64,000 nt of DNA, taken from positions 1 to 64,000 of the forward strand of contig NZ_QWEH01000005.1 of the NCBI RefSeq assembly GCF_003515705.1, written 5' to 3'. The notes beneath the pieces are model-generated. The model made no database searches and was not told where the DNA came from. It saw only the letters and a list, made by a program, of their open reading frames with translations. This DNA is from Oceanobacillus profundus (GTDB lineage Bacteria; Bacillota; Bacilli; Bacillales; Amphibacillaceae). The position numbers and the translations under genes were made by a program. Shown piece after piece: positions 1 to 7,673 of this stretch. The number at the start of each line of letters is the position of its first letter. The stretch's first letter is position 1.

Positions 1-55
1 AAAATTATTGTCTGGTAACTTTAATTTTATCAAAAGGTGTCCTTTTTGTATGCAT

Positions 56-101
56 AAAAAGAGCGGTACTCACCAACTTATTGGCGAGTACCACTCTTTT
101 T
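56..101. terminator. Bidirectional rho-independent terminator
   Basis: An inverted repeat with arms at about 56-75 and 82-101 is flanked by A-runs on the left and T-runs on the right, so it can terminate from either side. On the minus strand it closes the ABC transporter operon that ends at 136. Confidence 0.8.
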
Positions 102-135
102 AATTACTGGGGTTTTGTCCCAGCCTCATTTAACC

Positions 136-846
136 TTACTCATCCAACTCTCGCTTTTTAAATACGATGACAGTGGCAATCATTCCCACAACTACCCAAG
201 CTGCAATGATACCTAAATTACCTAGGACATCTCCAAATCCTGAACCGGCCTCAACAGCTGTTGCTAGCTCGATCAATTGGATATTTGGTAAATAGTCGAT
301 GACAGACAGGATAGGATACTCTTCAGCGAAAGGACGAAACATAGATCCAAATCCAAAAATAAACATAACTGGTAAAATGAGTACAGAAGCTTCCATTAAG
401 GTTCTAGAGATCAATCCCATCAATGTTCCTAAAGCAATATAAAACAAGCTAGATACAATAATTGCGATTGCTACAATCCCCATATTTGCTGGCTCATAGC
501 CTGTCAGCATCGCACATAGAATAATCGTTATAACAGTTAATATAAAGGTTACTAAACTTTTACCGCCAAGAATTTCTGGTATAGTTGCTGGCGAAAGCAT
601 CAAACCGCGTAATGTATTTTTCTCTTTTTCTTCTGCTATAATGGAACATTGCAGGAATGCTGTAACGATGGCTAAGGTCAAGTTAATTACTACATAGTGA
701 ACTTCTACTGTAAGATTATCCATTCGACCATAAAAAAATGCAAAAATGAGCGGCATTAAAATTGTTGTCGATACATACATATTTTTATATAAATCCTTCA
801 TATCCTTTTGAAAAATTGCCATGACACGTTTCATTGAAAAAGTCAT
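136..846 (-). CDS. ABC-2 type transporter permease
   Basis: This 236-residue integral membrane protein is the permease half of an ABC-2 exporter. About six hydrophobic segments are visible, starting near residues 20-40 and ending with a C-terminal helix followed by a short basic tail (FKKRELDE). The N-terminal amphipathic stretch ahead of the first helix is typical of ABC-2 permeases. The gene overlaps the stop of the ATPase gene by 4 bp (ATGA), so the two are translationally coupled and probably form one exporter. The substrate is not readable from sequence; drug, peptide or lipid export are all possible. Confidence 0.85.
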   Translation of the reverse strand: MTFSMKRVMAIFQKDMKDLYKNMYVSTTILMPLIFAFFYGRMDNLTVEVHYVVINLTLAIVTAFLQCSIIAEEKEKNTLRGLMLSPATIPEILGGKSLVTFILTVITIILCAMLTGYEPANMGIVAIAIIVSSLFYIALGTLMGLISRTLMEASVLILPVMFIFGFGSMFRPFAEEYPILSVIDYLPNIQLIELATAVEAGSGFGDVLGNLGIIAAWVVVGMIATVIVFKKRELDE

Positions 847-1691
847 ACTAATTCCCTCCCTGTTACTTCTACAAAAATATCTCCTAATGTTGGTTCATTT
901 GAATGGATGGAAACGATCTGATCGGTTGATAGGTACTTATATATTTCATCCGCGCCTTTCGAACCACCTGGTAAACTTAATTCGCGTCCATCTTTTAATT
1001 CAACTGTTACAGAGGAATCCGAAAATTGTCTGCGAAGAACTTTCGGCTCATCGAGCAACTGTATTTTTCCTTTATGCAAAAATGCAACGCGTTTACACAG
1101 TGTTTCCGCTTCACTCATATCATGTGTGGTCAAGAAAATGGTTGTTCCTTTTTCATTCAATTTGCGGAGTCCATCATGAATATGCTTTGAGTTCACTGGA
1201 TCTAAAGCAGATGTTGGTTCATCTAAAAACAACAATTCCGGCTCATGCAGGAAGGCCCTTGCTAACGTGACACGCTGCAGCATTCCTTTTGAAAGCTTTG
1301 AAACTACCTTTTTCGTATCCTCCGTCAAATTAACCATCTCTAACACTTCACTAATTCGTTTCGATGGCACATTATAAAGCTCACAATACAATTTCAGATT
1401 GTCATAAATTGATAACCGCTGATACAATCCACTATTATCTGTAATAACACCAATTCGTTTTCGATAGGATGGCTTATTTAATGAAGCAACAGGCAAATTA
1501 AATACGGTCGCATCTCCAGATGTTTGCATCAATTGTCCAGTTAATATTTTTATAGTTGTCGTTTTTCCAGAACCACTCGGTCCTAAAAATCCAAATGTCT
1601 CTCCTTTTTTTACTTGAAAGCTTACATCTTCCAATGCAGCTTTATTACCAAAAATCTTTGCTAATGATTTCACTTCAATAATGTTTTCCAA
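843..1691 (-). CDS. ABC transporter ATP-binding protein
   Basis: This 282-residue ATPase energises the ABC-2 permease encoded immediately downstream. It has an intact Walker A (GPSGSGKTT, about residue 37), a signature-like LSKGMLQR segment, Walker B with catalytic Glu (LLFLDEPTSALDP) and the switch His (TTHD). A C-terminal extension of about 70 residues follows the nucleotide-binding domain, as in BcrA/DrrA-type exporters. A good GGAGGAAG ribosome binding site precedes the ATG. The gene lies 174 bp downstream of the ABC-LytTR regulator gene on the same strand, which is its most likely controller. Confidence 0.9.
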   Translation of the reverse strand: MENIIEVKSLAKIFGNKAALEDVSFQVKKGETFGFLGPSGSGKTTTIKILTGQLMQTSGDATVFNLPVASLNKPSYRKRIGVITDNSGLYQRLSIYDNLKLYCELYNVPSKRISEVLEMVNLTEDTKKVVSKLSKGMLQRVTLARAFLHEPELLFLDEPTSALDPVNSKHIHDGLRKLNEKGTTIFLTTHDMSEAETLCKRVAFLHKGKIQLLDEPKVLRRQFSDSSVTVELKDGRELSLPGGSKGADEIYKYLSTDQIVSIHSNEPTLGDIFVEVTGRELV

Positions 1692-1865
1692 AATTCTTCC
1701 TCCCCGTAGATCTCGTTTGTTTGTGACTCTAGAATAAATGGAAAGCGAAGGGAAATCAGCATATTTCCTATGAAAAGAGTATTTTTCAAGGTGAATGGCG
1801 CATTTTTAACGCTCAATTATCCGAGTTGCAAGTCTTGATATTTCTACTTTTTCGATGAACGGAGC

Positions 1866-2921
1866 TTATTTAAGGCCGAGTAGATCTTTTAATTCCGCCA
1901 TTTTTGTTTTAGACAGCGGAACCTGCGACTTTTCCTTGTCATCCAAAATCAAACTATAACTATTTCGAGTCCATGTGATCACTTCACGAACCTTTTGTAA
2001 ATTTACAATATACGAGCGGTGACATCTGAAAAATCCAAAATGCTGCAGGCGCTCTTCTAAATTCGTTAAGGTGAGTGAGCTTGGAAATGCTTCCCCTTTT
2101 ATGTAAATATTTGCTTGACCATCATTGCTTTCAATATAATCAATCTCAGGGGGGTCAAATAAAACAATTTTATCGTTAACTTTCGTTGGAATTTTATTCA
2201 ATTGAATTGGCTTTGTGTCTTTTTCATTATCTGTTTCTTCTGCTGGAATTAATTCTGTATCTCTTTCCTCTGTATCTTCCTCTGTTTCCGTCTCAATAAT
2301 TCGTAAACCATCTTCATCCAATCGATAAACACGATCAGCAACCGTGACGGCACTTTCCATATTCCCAGTTAGAACAAGTATACTTTTATCTTCTTCTTGT
2401 ATCTTTCTTGTAATATTAATAAATACACGTTTTGTCTCCATGTCTACATTCAAATCAGGCTCCTCAAAAACAAATAAAGAAGGATCCTGAATCAATAAAC
2501 GTCCATATTGTACACGTTTCATTTCCGAAAATGTTAAATCTCTAATTCTCTTGTTTTTCTTTCCTTCCAGCTGTGTTAGATGGATAACTCGTTCAAACGT
2601 TTGTTTAACTTCATATAAGTCATAAAAAAATCGAAAATACTCAGAAACCGTTAATCTCTCATACATCCCATCTTCAAAAAAGCAAATACCAACTTGATGT
2701 AAAAATCCTCGCTTGTTTTCTGCAATAGTTACTTCCTTTACACGGATTTCCCCATTTACAATGGGGATTTTTCCGAGAATCATATTTAAAAGCGTGCTTC
2801 GAACATTTAGCGTTGAATAAATGGCAGTAATCTCCCCTTCAGCAATTTCTAAATTAAAAGCAGGAAATAGCTGTGTATCCTTTTCATGTTTTTCTATGTT
2901 TTTCATAGTTAAAATTGTCAT
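1866..2921 (-). CDS. Pseudo-ABC ATPase fused to a LytTR DNA-binding domain
   Basis: This 351-residue fusion has an ABC-ATPase-like N-terminal half (about 1-205), an acidic Glu/Thr-rich linker (about 210-245) and a C-terminal LytTR DNA-binding domain (about 250-350, with FFRCHRSYIVNL). The ATPase half looks inactive: where Walker A should be the sequence reads STLNVRSTLL, without the glycines and lysine; the signature is FSEMKR rather than LSGGQ; and Walker B is FVFEEP. LytTR domains bind direct repeats upstream of target promoters. The fusion most likely senses a transporter state and regulates the ABC-2 operon downstream (1691-136). The start is an ATG about 8 bp after an AAAGG-like site. 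Confidence 0.85.
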   Translation of the reverse strand: MTILTMKNIEKHEKDTQLFPAFNLEIAEGEITAIYSTLNVRSTLLNMILGKIPIVNGEIRVKEVTIAENKRGFLHQVGICFFEDGMYERLTVSEYFRFFYDLYEVKQTFERVIHLTQLEGKKNKRIRDLTFSEMKRVQYGRLLIQDPSLFVFEEPDLNVDMETKRVFINITRKIQEEDKSILVLTGNMESAVTVADRVYRLDEDGLRIIETETEEDTEERDTELIPAEETDNEKDTKPIQLNKIPTKVNDKIVLFDPPEIDYIESNDGQANIYIKGEAFPSSLTLTNLEERLQHFGFFRCHRSYIVNLQKVREVITWTRNSYSLILDDKEKSQVPLSKTKMAELKDLLGLK

Positions 2922-3121
2922 TCTATCAGCCTTTCTTTAATACTTTTTTATATGTATCCTTTTATTCATTGTTATCTCCCATTACACAATAAAAAGTGCA
3001 ATCACGTTCCGCTAAATCAAGAGTATGTACCATTTTTTTCGTAACGCTTCTACTATATAATTAGCAGACTACATTAGTTATACCATGTTTTCCATGTTAA
3101 TAATGACAAAAGTTAAAAAAT

Positions 3122-3149
3122 TTGTTAAGCTTAGAGATGAATTTACAAT
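3122..3149 (+). promoter_or_regulatory. Candidate sigma-A promoter of the thiamin operon
   Basis: TTGTTA (3122-3127) and TACAAT (3144-3149) are separated by 16 bp and end about 15 bp before the TPP riboswitch, the expected position for the thi transcript start. Both hexamers deviate from consensus. Confidence 0.45.
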
Positions 3150-3163
3150 TCTATCGCATTTAA

Positions 3164-3264
3164 ACTACTAGGGGTGCCCAAAAAGCGTGGGCTGAGAGGG
3201 AAGCGTGTATCATTTCCCGACTCTTATGGACCTGATCTGGTTAATACCAGCGGAGGGAAGTAGT
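3164..3264 (+). ncRNA. TPP riboswitch (THI element)
   Basis: The conserved THI-box blocks are present in order: GGGGTGCC (3171-3178), GGGCTGAGAGGG (3189-3200), then ACCTGATCTGGTTAATACC (about 3230-3248) and AGCGGAGGGAAGTAG (3249-3263). The closing P1 stem pairs ACTAC (3164-3168) with GTAGT (3260-3264). Thiamin pyrophosphate binding is expected to repress the thiW-thiD-thiM-thiE genes, through the hairpin at 3299-3328. Confidence 0.97.
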
Positions 3265-3298
3265 CTGACATATGTCTAAACTATTTTTCACACGTATC

Positions 3299-3328
3299 AA
3301 GCTAGGTCCTAATGGATCTAGCTTTTTT
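3299..3328 (+). terminator. Riboswitch-controlled terminator
   Basis: An 11-bp stem (arms 3299-3309 and 3314-3324, one G-T wobble) is followed by a T-run. It lies 35 bp after the TPP aptamer and about 120 bp before thiW, which fits a transcription-attenuation expression platform. Confidence 0.85.
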
Positions 3329-3450
3329 ACGTCCAGTTCTAGCTCCGTGTCCGTAGCTAAACTTCAAAATCCAGGAAGCAGCAATTGCTATAAAGAAGCG
3401 TACTGGTTTACATCACTGCTTTTTGTGATACCCCAGAAATGGAGGACTTG

Positions 3451-3936
3451 ATGAATCGAACACGTTTATTAACTACTATGGCAGTATTTATTGCAATTGG
3501 GACAATCACCGCTCAACTATTATGGTTTCCCGCTGGAATTGCTAGAGCCTATCCTGTCCAGCATGCAATTAATGTCATGGCAGCTGTTACGCTTGGACCA
3601 GGTCCAGCTGTCGTTATCGCTTTTATGATTAGCTTGCTTCGCAATATGCTCGGGCTAGGGACATTATTAGCATTTCCCGGTGCGATGGTTGGCGCCTTTT
3701 TAGCAGGTTATCTTTATAAAAAATCCAGCAAGAAATCATTAGCCGCTATCGGTGAAGGCGTTGGAAGCGGGATTTTCGGTGCACTTTTCGCTGTCCCATT
3801 TGCTTGCATTTTTATGGGAAGTTCTGCCGGAGCATTCGCCTTTATCCCACCATTTCTTGTTAGTAGTATTACTGGTTCTATTATCGGCTTATTTATCGTA
3901 TCCAGGGTTTCAAGTAAACGTTTAATTCGTAATTAA
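3451..3936 (+). CDS. thiW: ThiW, S component of a thiazole ECF transporter
   Basis: This small membrane protein (161 residues from the chosen start) has about five hydrophobic helices and matches the ThiW family, thought to import the thiazole precursor hydroxyethylthiazole as substrate-binding component of an energy-coupling factor transporter. The segment PAGIARAYPVQHAINV followed by LGPGPAV is characteristic. An upstream in-frame ATG at 3439 overlaps the GGAGG at 3441-3445; the ATG at 3451, 5 bp after it, is the better start. Being first behind the TPP riboswitch and in front of kinases for both thiamin moieties supports a salvage role. Confidence 0.9.
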   Translation: MNRTRLLTTMAVFIAIGTITAQLLWFPAGIARAYPVQHAINVMAAVTLGPGPAVVIAFMISLLRNMLGLGTLLAFPGAMVGAFLAGYLYKKSSKKSLAAIGEGVGSGIFGALFAVPFACIFMGSSAGAFAFIPPFLVSSITGSIIGLFIVSRVSSKRLIRN

Positions 3937-4013
3937 ATTGCATGATTTATAAAAGGATTTGAAATAACGACACTTATATGTGAGGTATCTTCTGAAAGGA
4001 TGGTGTATAACCA

Positions 4014-4814
4014 ATGAAACAAGTAGCATGTGCACTTACAATTGCCGGTACAGATCCAAGTGGCGGTGCAGGTATCCACGCTGATTTAAAAACATTTCAA
4101 GAGCTGCAAAGCTATGGGATGTCCGTAATTACTTCGGTTGTGGCTCAAAATACAACAGGTGTTCAAGCCGTTCACCATGTACCGATTGAAATAATTGAAC
4201 AGCAATTAGACTCCGTGATTTCTGATATGCCTATTCACGCACTGAAAACTGGAATGATCGCCAATCAGGAGATGATGAAAGTTATCCAGAAAAAAATAGC
4301 AGCACTTCAAGTTCCATATGTCCTGGACCCTGTTATGGTTGCAACGAGCGGAGATGCTTTAATCGAAGAAGAGGCACGTGATTATTTACGCAAACAGCTT
4401 TTACCCCTGACAACACTTGTAACACCGAATATTCCAGAAGCTGAATTTCTTATTGGAGAAACGATTAAAACAACAGATGATATGAAACAAGCTGCAGAAC
4501 TGCTTGTGAAGGAATTCGGTGTTGGTGCTGCCTTAATCAAAGGTGGACACAGAGAAGGGGAAGCAATTGATTTCCTTTACGATGGCTCAAATATACACAG
4601 CTTCTCAGCAGAGCGAATTGATACTAAAAACACACATGGAACTGGTTGTACGTACGCTGCAGCAATCACTGCTTATTTAAGTAAAGGTTTGTCTTTGTAT
4701 GACGCTGTTAAAAATGGAAAGGATTTTGTCACGGCGGCAATTAAGTATTCATTCGACCTTGGAGCTGGGAGTGGTCCAACAAACCATTGGGCAATACGAA
4801 AGGATAAGTGCTAA
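4014..4814 (+). CDS. thiD: Hydroxymethylpyrimidine/phosphomethylpyrimidine kinase
   Basis: ThiD phosphorylates hydroxymethylpyrimidine twice to give HMP-PP, the pyrimidine donor in thiamin synthesis. The 266-residue protein is full length for this ribokinase-fold family. It opens with LTIAGTDPSGGAGIHADLKT and carries the nucleotide/anion-hole motif NTHGTGCTYAAAI near residue 207. A GAAAGGA ribosome binding site precedes the ATG. It is the second gene of the riboswitch-controlled operon, and its stop lies just before the thiM start. Confidence 0.95.
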   Translation: MKQVACALTIAGTDPSGGAGIHADLKTFQELQSYGMSVITSVVAQNTTGVQAVHHVPIEIIEQQLDSVISDMPIHALKTGMIANQEMMKVIQKKIAALQVPYVLDPVMVATSGDALIEEEARDYLRKQLLPLTTLVTPNIPEAEFLIGETIKTTDDMKQAAELLVKEFGVGAALIKGGHREGEAIDFLYDGSNIHSFSAERIDTKNTHGTGCTYAAAITAYLSKGLSLYDAVKNGKDFVTAAIKYSFDLGAGSGPTNHWAIRKDKC

Positions 4815-4816
4815 AC

Positions 4817-5587
4817 ATGAATCCAACAATTATTAAAAGTGTACGGGAAAAGACACCGCTCATTCATCATTTAACGAACCAGGTTGTCATGAATTTTACC
4901 GCAAATGGACTGTTAGCCTTTGGTGGCGCCCCTGTAATGGCAAAAGCCGAAGAGGAAGCAAAGGATATGGCTTCTATTGCGGATGGTCTTTTAATAAATA
5001 TCGGTACCTTAACAGCAAAGGATCTAGATGCAATGATTCTTGCTGGTAAAAAGGCAAATGAAAAAGGAATTCCCGTTGTACTTGACCCAGTAGGTGTTGC
5101 TGCAACGACATTTCGTACAACTGCTGTTAAACAAATTTTAAAAGAGGTAAAGCCTACAGCTATTAAAGGAAATGCTGGTGAATTAGCACATCTGGTCGAT
5201 ATCCCTTGGCAAACAAAGGGCGTGGAATCGCTTGGTGAAGGTAATGTTGAAGATATCGCTCGCAGCGTCGCACTGGAATACAAAACGACCGCTGTTGTTA
5301 CAGGTAAAATAGACATTATTTGCACCGGAAAATCCTGCATGGAGAATCATACTGGGCATCCAATTCTAGCTAAAGTAACAGGTGCTGGTTGCTTGCTAAG
5401 TTCCATACTAACCGCCTGCTTAACAACGGATGACCCAATTGAAGAACAGGTACTCACAGCTGTTCATTTTTACGGATTAGCCGCCTCCCATGCAGCCGCA
5501 AGTCCGTCAGTGAACGGTTCAGGAACATTTATAGCTCCATTTATCGACGCACTTTCATTAGAACCCGAACAACTGGAGGGAAAATAA
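4817..5587 (+). CDS. thiM: Hydroxyethylthiazole kinase
   Basis: ThiM phosphorylates 5-(hydroxyethyl)-4-methylthiazole, the salvaged thiazole moiety. The protein (256 residues from the ATG at 4817) contains the family motifs HHLTNQVVMNFTANGLLAFG, VVLDPVGVAATTFRT and GAGCLLSSI, the last with the active-site Cys region. A GTG at 4808 is an alternative start but sits only 3 bp after the AAAGGA ribosome binding site. The gene begins 2 bp after the thiD stop, so coupling is likely. Together with ThiW it completes thiazole uptake and trapping. Confidence 0.95.
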   Translation: MNPTIIKSVREKTPLIHHLTNQVVMNFTANGLLAFGGAPVMAKAEEEAKDMASIADGLLINIGTLTAKDLDAMILAGKKANEKGIPVVLDPVGVAATTFRTTAVKQILKEVKPTAIKGNAGELAHLVDIPWQTKGVESLGEGNVEDIARSVALEYKTTAVVTGKIDIICTGKSCMENHTGHPILAKVTGAGCLLSSILTACLTTDDPIEEQVLTAVHFYGLAASHAAASPSVNGSGTFIAPFIDALSLEPEQLEGK

Positions 5588-5590
5588 AAC

Positions 5591-6214
5591 ATGTCATTTC
5601 CAATGAAGCCATCCTTACGAAAGTATTTTATTATGGGCAGTCAAAATTGCGACCATAATCCTGGAGATATACTGGAAGCTGCAGCTAAGGCTGGAATAAC
5701 AGCATTTCAGTTTCGAGAAAAAGGTCCTTCATCACTTAACGGCAATGCGAAATTGGAATTAGGTAAAGAGTTACGAGCAATTTGCCGAAGCTATCACATT
5801 CCATTTATTGTGAATGATGATGTCGAGCTTGTGGAATTACTTGATGCAGACGGTATACATGTTGGTCAGGATGACCGATCAGCAGAAGAATTACGTCAAG
5901 CTTTTCCAAATAAAATTATTGGACTCTCTGTATCAACTACGGATGAAGTTGATAGAAGCCCGATAGATCTTGTTGATTACATTGGTGCGGGTCCAATTTT
6001 TTCCACAACAACAAAAACAGATGCGAAAGCGGCTGTTGGGTTGGAGTGGATTCAGACATTACGCGCACAATTCCCAATGCTTCCTATTGTCGGAATTGGA
6101 GGGATTGATACAAAGAATGCTAAATCTGTGCTTGAAGCTGGGGCTGATGGTGTCTCGTTTATCTCCGTGATTACACAGGCAGAAGATATTGCTAAAGCCG
6201 TTAAAGCGATTTAG
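5591..6214 (+). CDS. thiE: Thiamin-phosphate synthase
   Basis: ThiE joins HMP-PP and thiazole phosphate to make thiamin monophosphate. The 207-residue protein has the expected TIM-barrel motifs: FQFREKG (pyrophosphate binding), IVNDDVELVELLDADGIHVG with the metal-binding Asp residues, IGAGPIFSTTTKTDA, and the phosphate-binding VGIGGI. A GGAGGG ribosome binding site is provided by the end of thiM, 3 bp upstream. It is the last gene of the operon; a 10-bp inverted repeat (6247-6256/6272-6281) follows but lacks a clear U-run. Confidence 0.95.
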   Translation: MSFPMKPSLRKYFIMGSQNCDHNPGDILEAAAKAGITAFQFREKGPSSLNGNAKLELGKELRAICRSYHIPFIVNDDVELVELLDADGIHVGQDDRSAEELRQAFPNKIIGLSVSTTDEVDRSPIDLVDYIGAGPIFSTTTKTDAKAAVGLEWIQTLRAQFPMLPIVGIGGIDTKNAKSVLEAGADGVSFISVITQAEDIAKAVKAI

Positions 6215-6280
6215 CTTGTAGGAACCGCTTTTGAATCTAGCAAGATAGGATATCTCAAAAGTCTAACTTTCGAGATATCC

Positions 6281-6562
6281 TTAACTATGAAAAAGTAAGG
6301 ATCCAATGGCAAGTGCCCGCATCATTTCTTTTCGAAAAGGAAACATTGCTTGTTGGATCTGTCCACCGACCTTTGTTTCATTGCCGAAGTGCTCCATTGC
6401 CTTCTTTTCCGCTTCTTTATCGGATAACCCCGCATTGATAAATTCTTACTTGGACAACTCCAAATGAATCAGCAATTCTTCGTATAAGTCATCTTTCTCT
6501 TGTTGATTCCCCTCAATTTGTTGAACTGTCTTTTCAACAAATCTTCTGAGATCTTGCGTCAT
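6281..6562 (-). pseudogene. HAAS/DUF1700-like PadR-partner protein with in-frame stop
   Basis: Reading the minus strand from the ATG at 6562 (behind GGAGGG) gives 93 codons with one interruption. The N-terminal part runs MTQDLRRFVEKTVQQIEG... to LELSK, a TAA follows at codon 39, then the same frame resumes with EFINAGLSDKEAEKKAM, HFGNETKVGGQ and a tail ending at 6281. This resembles the short helical HAAS/permease-prefix proteins encoded beside PadR regulators. The ATG overlaps the PadR stop (ATGA), showing it was a coupled partner. Either it is a recent pseudogene (one CAA-to-TAA change would suffice) or there is a sequencing error. Confidence 0.7.
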
Positions 6563-6882
6563 GTTAATCCCTCCGAACTCTTATTTACAAGGAATTCAAT
6601 CATTTTCCAATTTCTCTGTTTTTGTTGCAGTTGTTTTCTTCCTGTTTCGGTTAGATGATAATATTTCCGCCTTCCGTTTTCTGTATCACTCCAATAAGAC
6701 TTAATCCACTGTTTTCTTTCTAATCTTTTCAAAGCCGAATACAGCGTTCCCTCACTCATATCATACGCATCGCCGCTTAACCGTTTTAAAATTTTGGTAA
6801 TTTCGTAACCATACAAATCGCGCTGGGAAATTAAAGACAATATCAATAAATCAATGCTTCCTTTCATCATTTCCCTATCCAT
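6559..6882 (-). CDS. PadR family transcriptional regulator
   Basis: This 107-residue winged-helix repressor is of the short PadR-s2 type. The sequence from MKGSIDLLILSLISQRDLYGYEI through SEGTLYSALKRLERKQWI and the wing GRRKYYHLTETGRKQL matches the PadR DNA-binding domain throughout, and little C-terminal dimerisation helix remains. PadR-s2 regulators usually control a neighbouring membrane protein or efflux gene; here the coupled downstream partner (6281-6562) is interrupted, so the present target is unclear. Confidence 0.9.
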   Translation of the reverse strand: MDREMMKGSIDLLILSLISQRDLYGYEITKILKRLSGDAYDMSEGTLYSALKRLERKQWIKSYWSDTENGRRKYYHLTETGRKQLQQKQRNWKMIEFLVNKSSEGLT

Positions 6883-7002
6883 TACGCATATTCAACCCTT
6901 TTTTCCTGTTAATACCAGTGTGTTACGATGCACCTCGTATCACAAGGGTAAAAGCAATAAAAAGCAAAAGAAAATGTACCCGTCAGCAGAATCCACGAGA
7001 AA

Positions 7003-7043
7003 AAATGTACCAGTCCCCTTAAATAATGGAACTGGTACATTTA
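7003..7043 (-). terminator. Terminator / palindromic GTACCAGT repeat
   Basis: A 13-bp inverted repeat (7004-7016 with about 7028-7042, one bulge) is followed on the minus strand by a T-run, so it terminates the sigma-factor transcript ending at 7063. A second partial copy of the arm (AAAATGTACC) lies at about 6972-6981, which suggests a mobile palindromic repeat. Confidence 0.75.
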
Positions 7044-7062
7044 TTAAACGCAATAGAACAAA

Positions 7063-7551
7063 TTACTGACTAATCATCGTGCGCAGCGATTCTCTCCCTC
7101 GCCAAATATAGGTTAGGATAGTGGAATTGGGGATTTCTAAAACTTCACTAATCTCCTGAATGGATAAATGATTGCTAGATTTTAGGGTTAAAGCTAATCT
7201 CTCTTTTAAAGAAATGTTCATCAATATAAGTTTTATATTATTATCTTTATTTAATACGGGACTAGCATGCACGCCGGTCTGATTTTTTTCATTGAATTGG
7301 GTACGAGCTAGGTTCACCGTTTTTTGAAACAGCCACAGCGAAAATTTTTTAGTAGTTTCCTGATAATCGCCAATATGATTATAAACATGCAAGAAAATAT
7401 CTTCAGCCATATTCTCAGCAGCTTTATTGTCACCGATAATCATGTAGCAAATTTTATAGACTGATTGATGGTAATGCTGAACAAGCTTCTTAAATGCACA
7501 ATGATCTCCTTTTTTCACCTGTTTAATAACTCGTCTCCCTATCTCCCTCAT
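7063..7551 (-). CDS. ECF-type RNA polymerase sigma factor
   Basis: This 162-residue protein has a region 2-like N-terminus (AFKKLVQHYHQSVYKICYMIIGD... AEDIFLHVYNHI) and a region 4-like helix-turn-helix at the C-terminus (LSIQEISEVLEIPNSTILTYIWRGRESLR). It would direct RNA polymerase to a stress-type regulon. No classical zinc anti-sigma factor follows. It lies 122 bp downstream of the lipoprotein gene of the two-component operon, with an inverted repeat (about 7599-7637, no U-run) between them, so cotranscription is possible but unproven. Confidence 0.8.
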   Translation of the reverse strand: MREIGRRVIKQVKKGDHCAFKKLVQHYHQSVYKICYMIIGDNKAAENMAEDIFLHVYNHIGDYQETTKKFSLWLFQKTVNLARTQFNEKNQTGVHASPVLNKDNNIKLILMNISLKERLALTLKSSNHLSIQEISEVLEIPNSTILTYIWRGRESLRTMISQ

Positions 7552-7673
7552 CCTTTAACCTCCGTACTATGCTTCCTGTATTAGCCCTTTTTCCACTTAT
7601 GCAGCTAGAAAAGCTTGTAATACTTGCTTAGCTGCAGCAAATCTTTTCGTAAACTTTCTCGCTCATCTTTTGA

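Noticed and set aside
6247-6281. Inverted repeat after thiE as an intrinsic terminator
   Set aside because: The 10-bp stem is real but neither strand shows a T-run after it, so termination was not claimed.
7599-7637. Inverted repeat TGCAGCTA...TAGCTGCA between the lipoprotein and sigma genes
   Set aside because: It has no T-run and a long loop; it may be a processing site but cannot be called a terminator.
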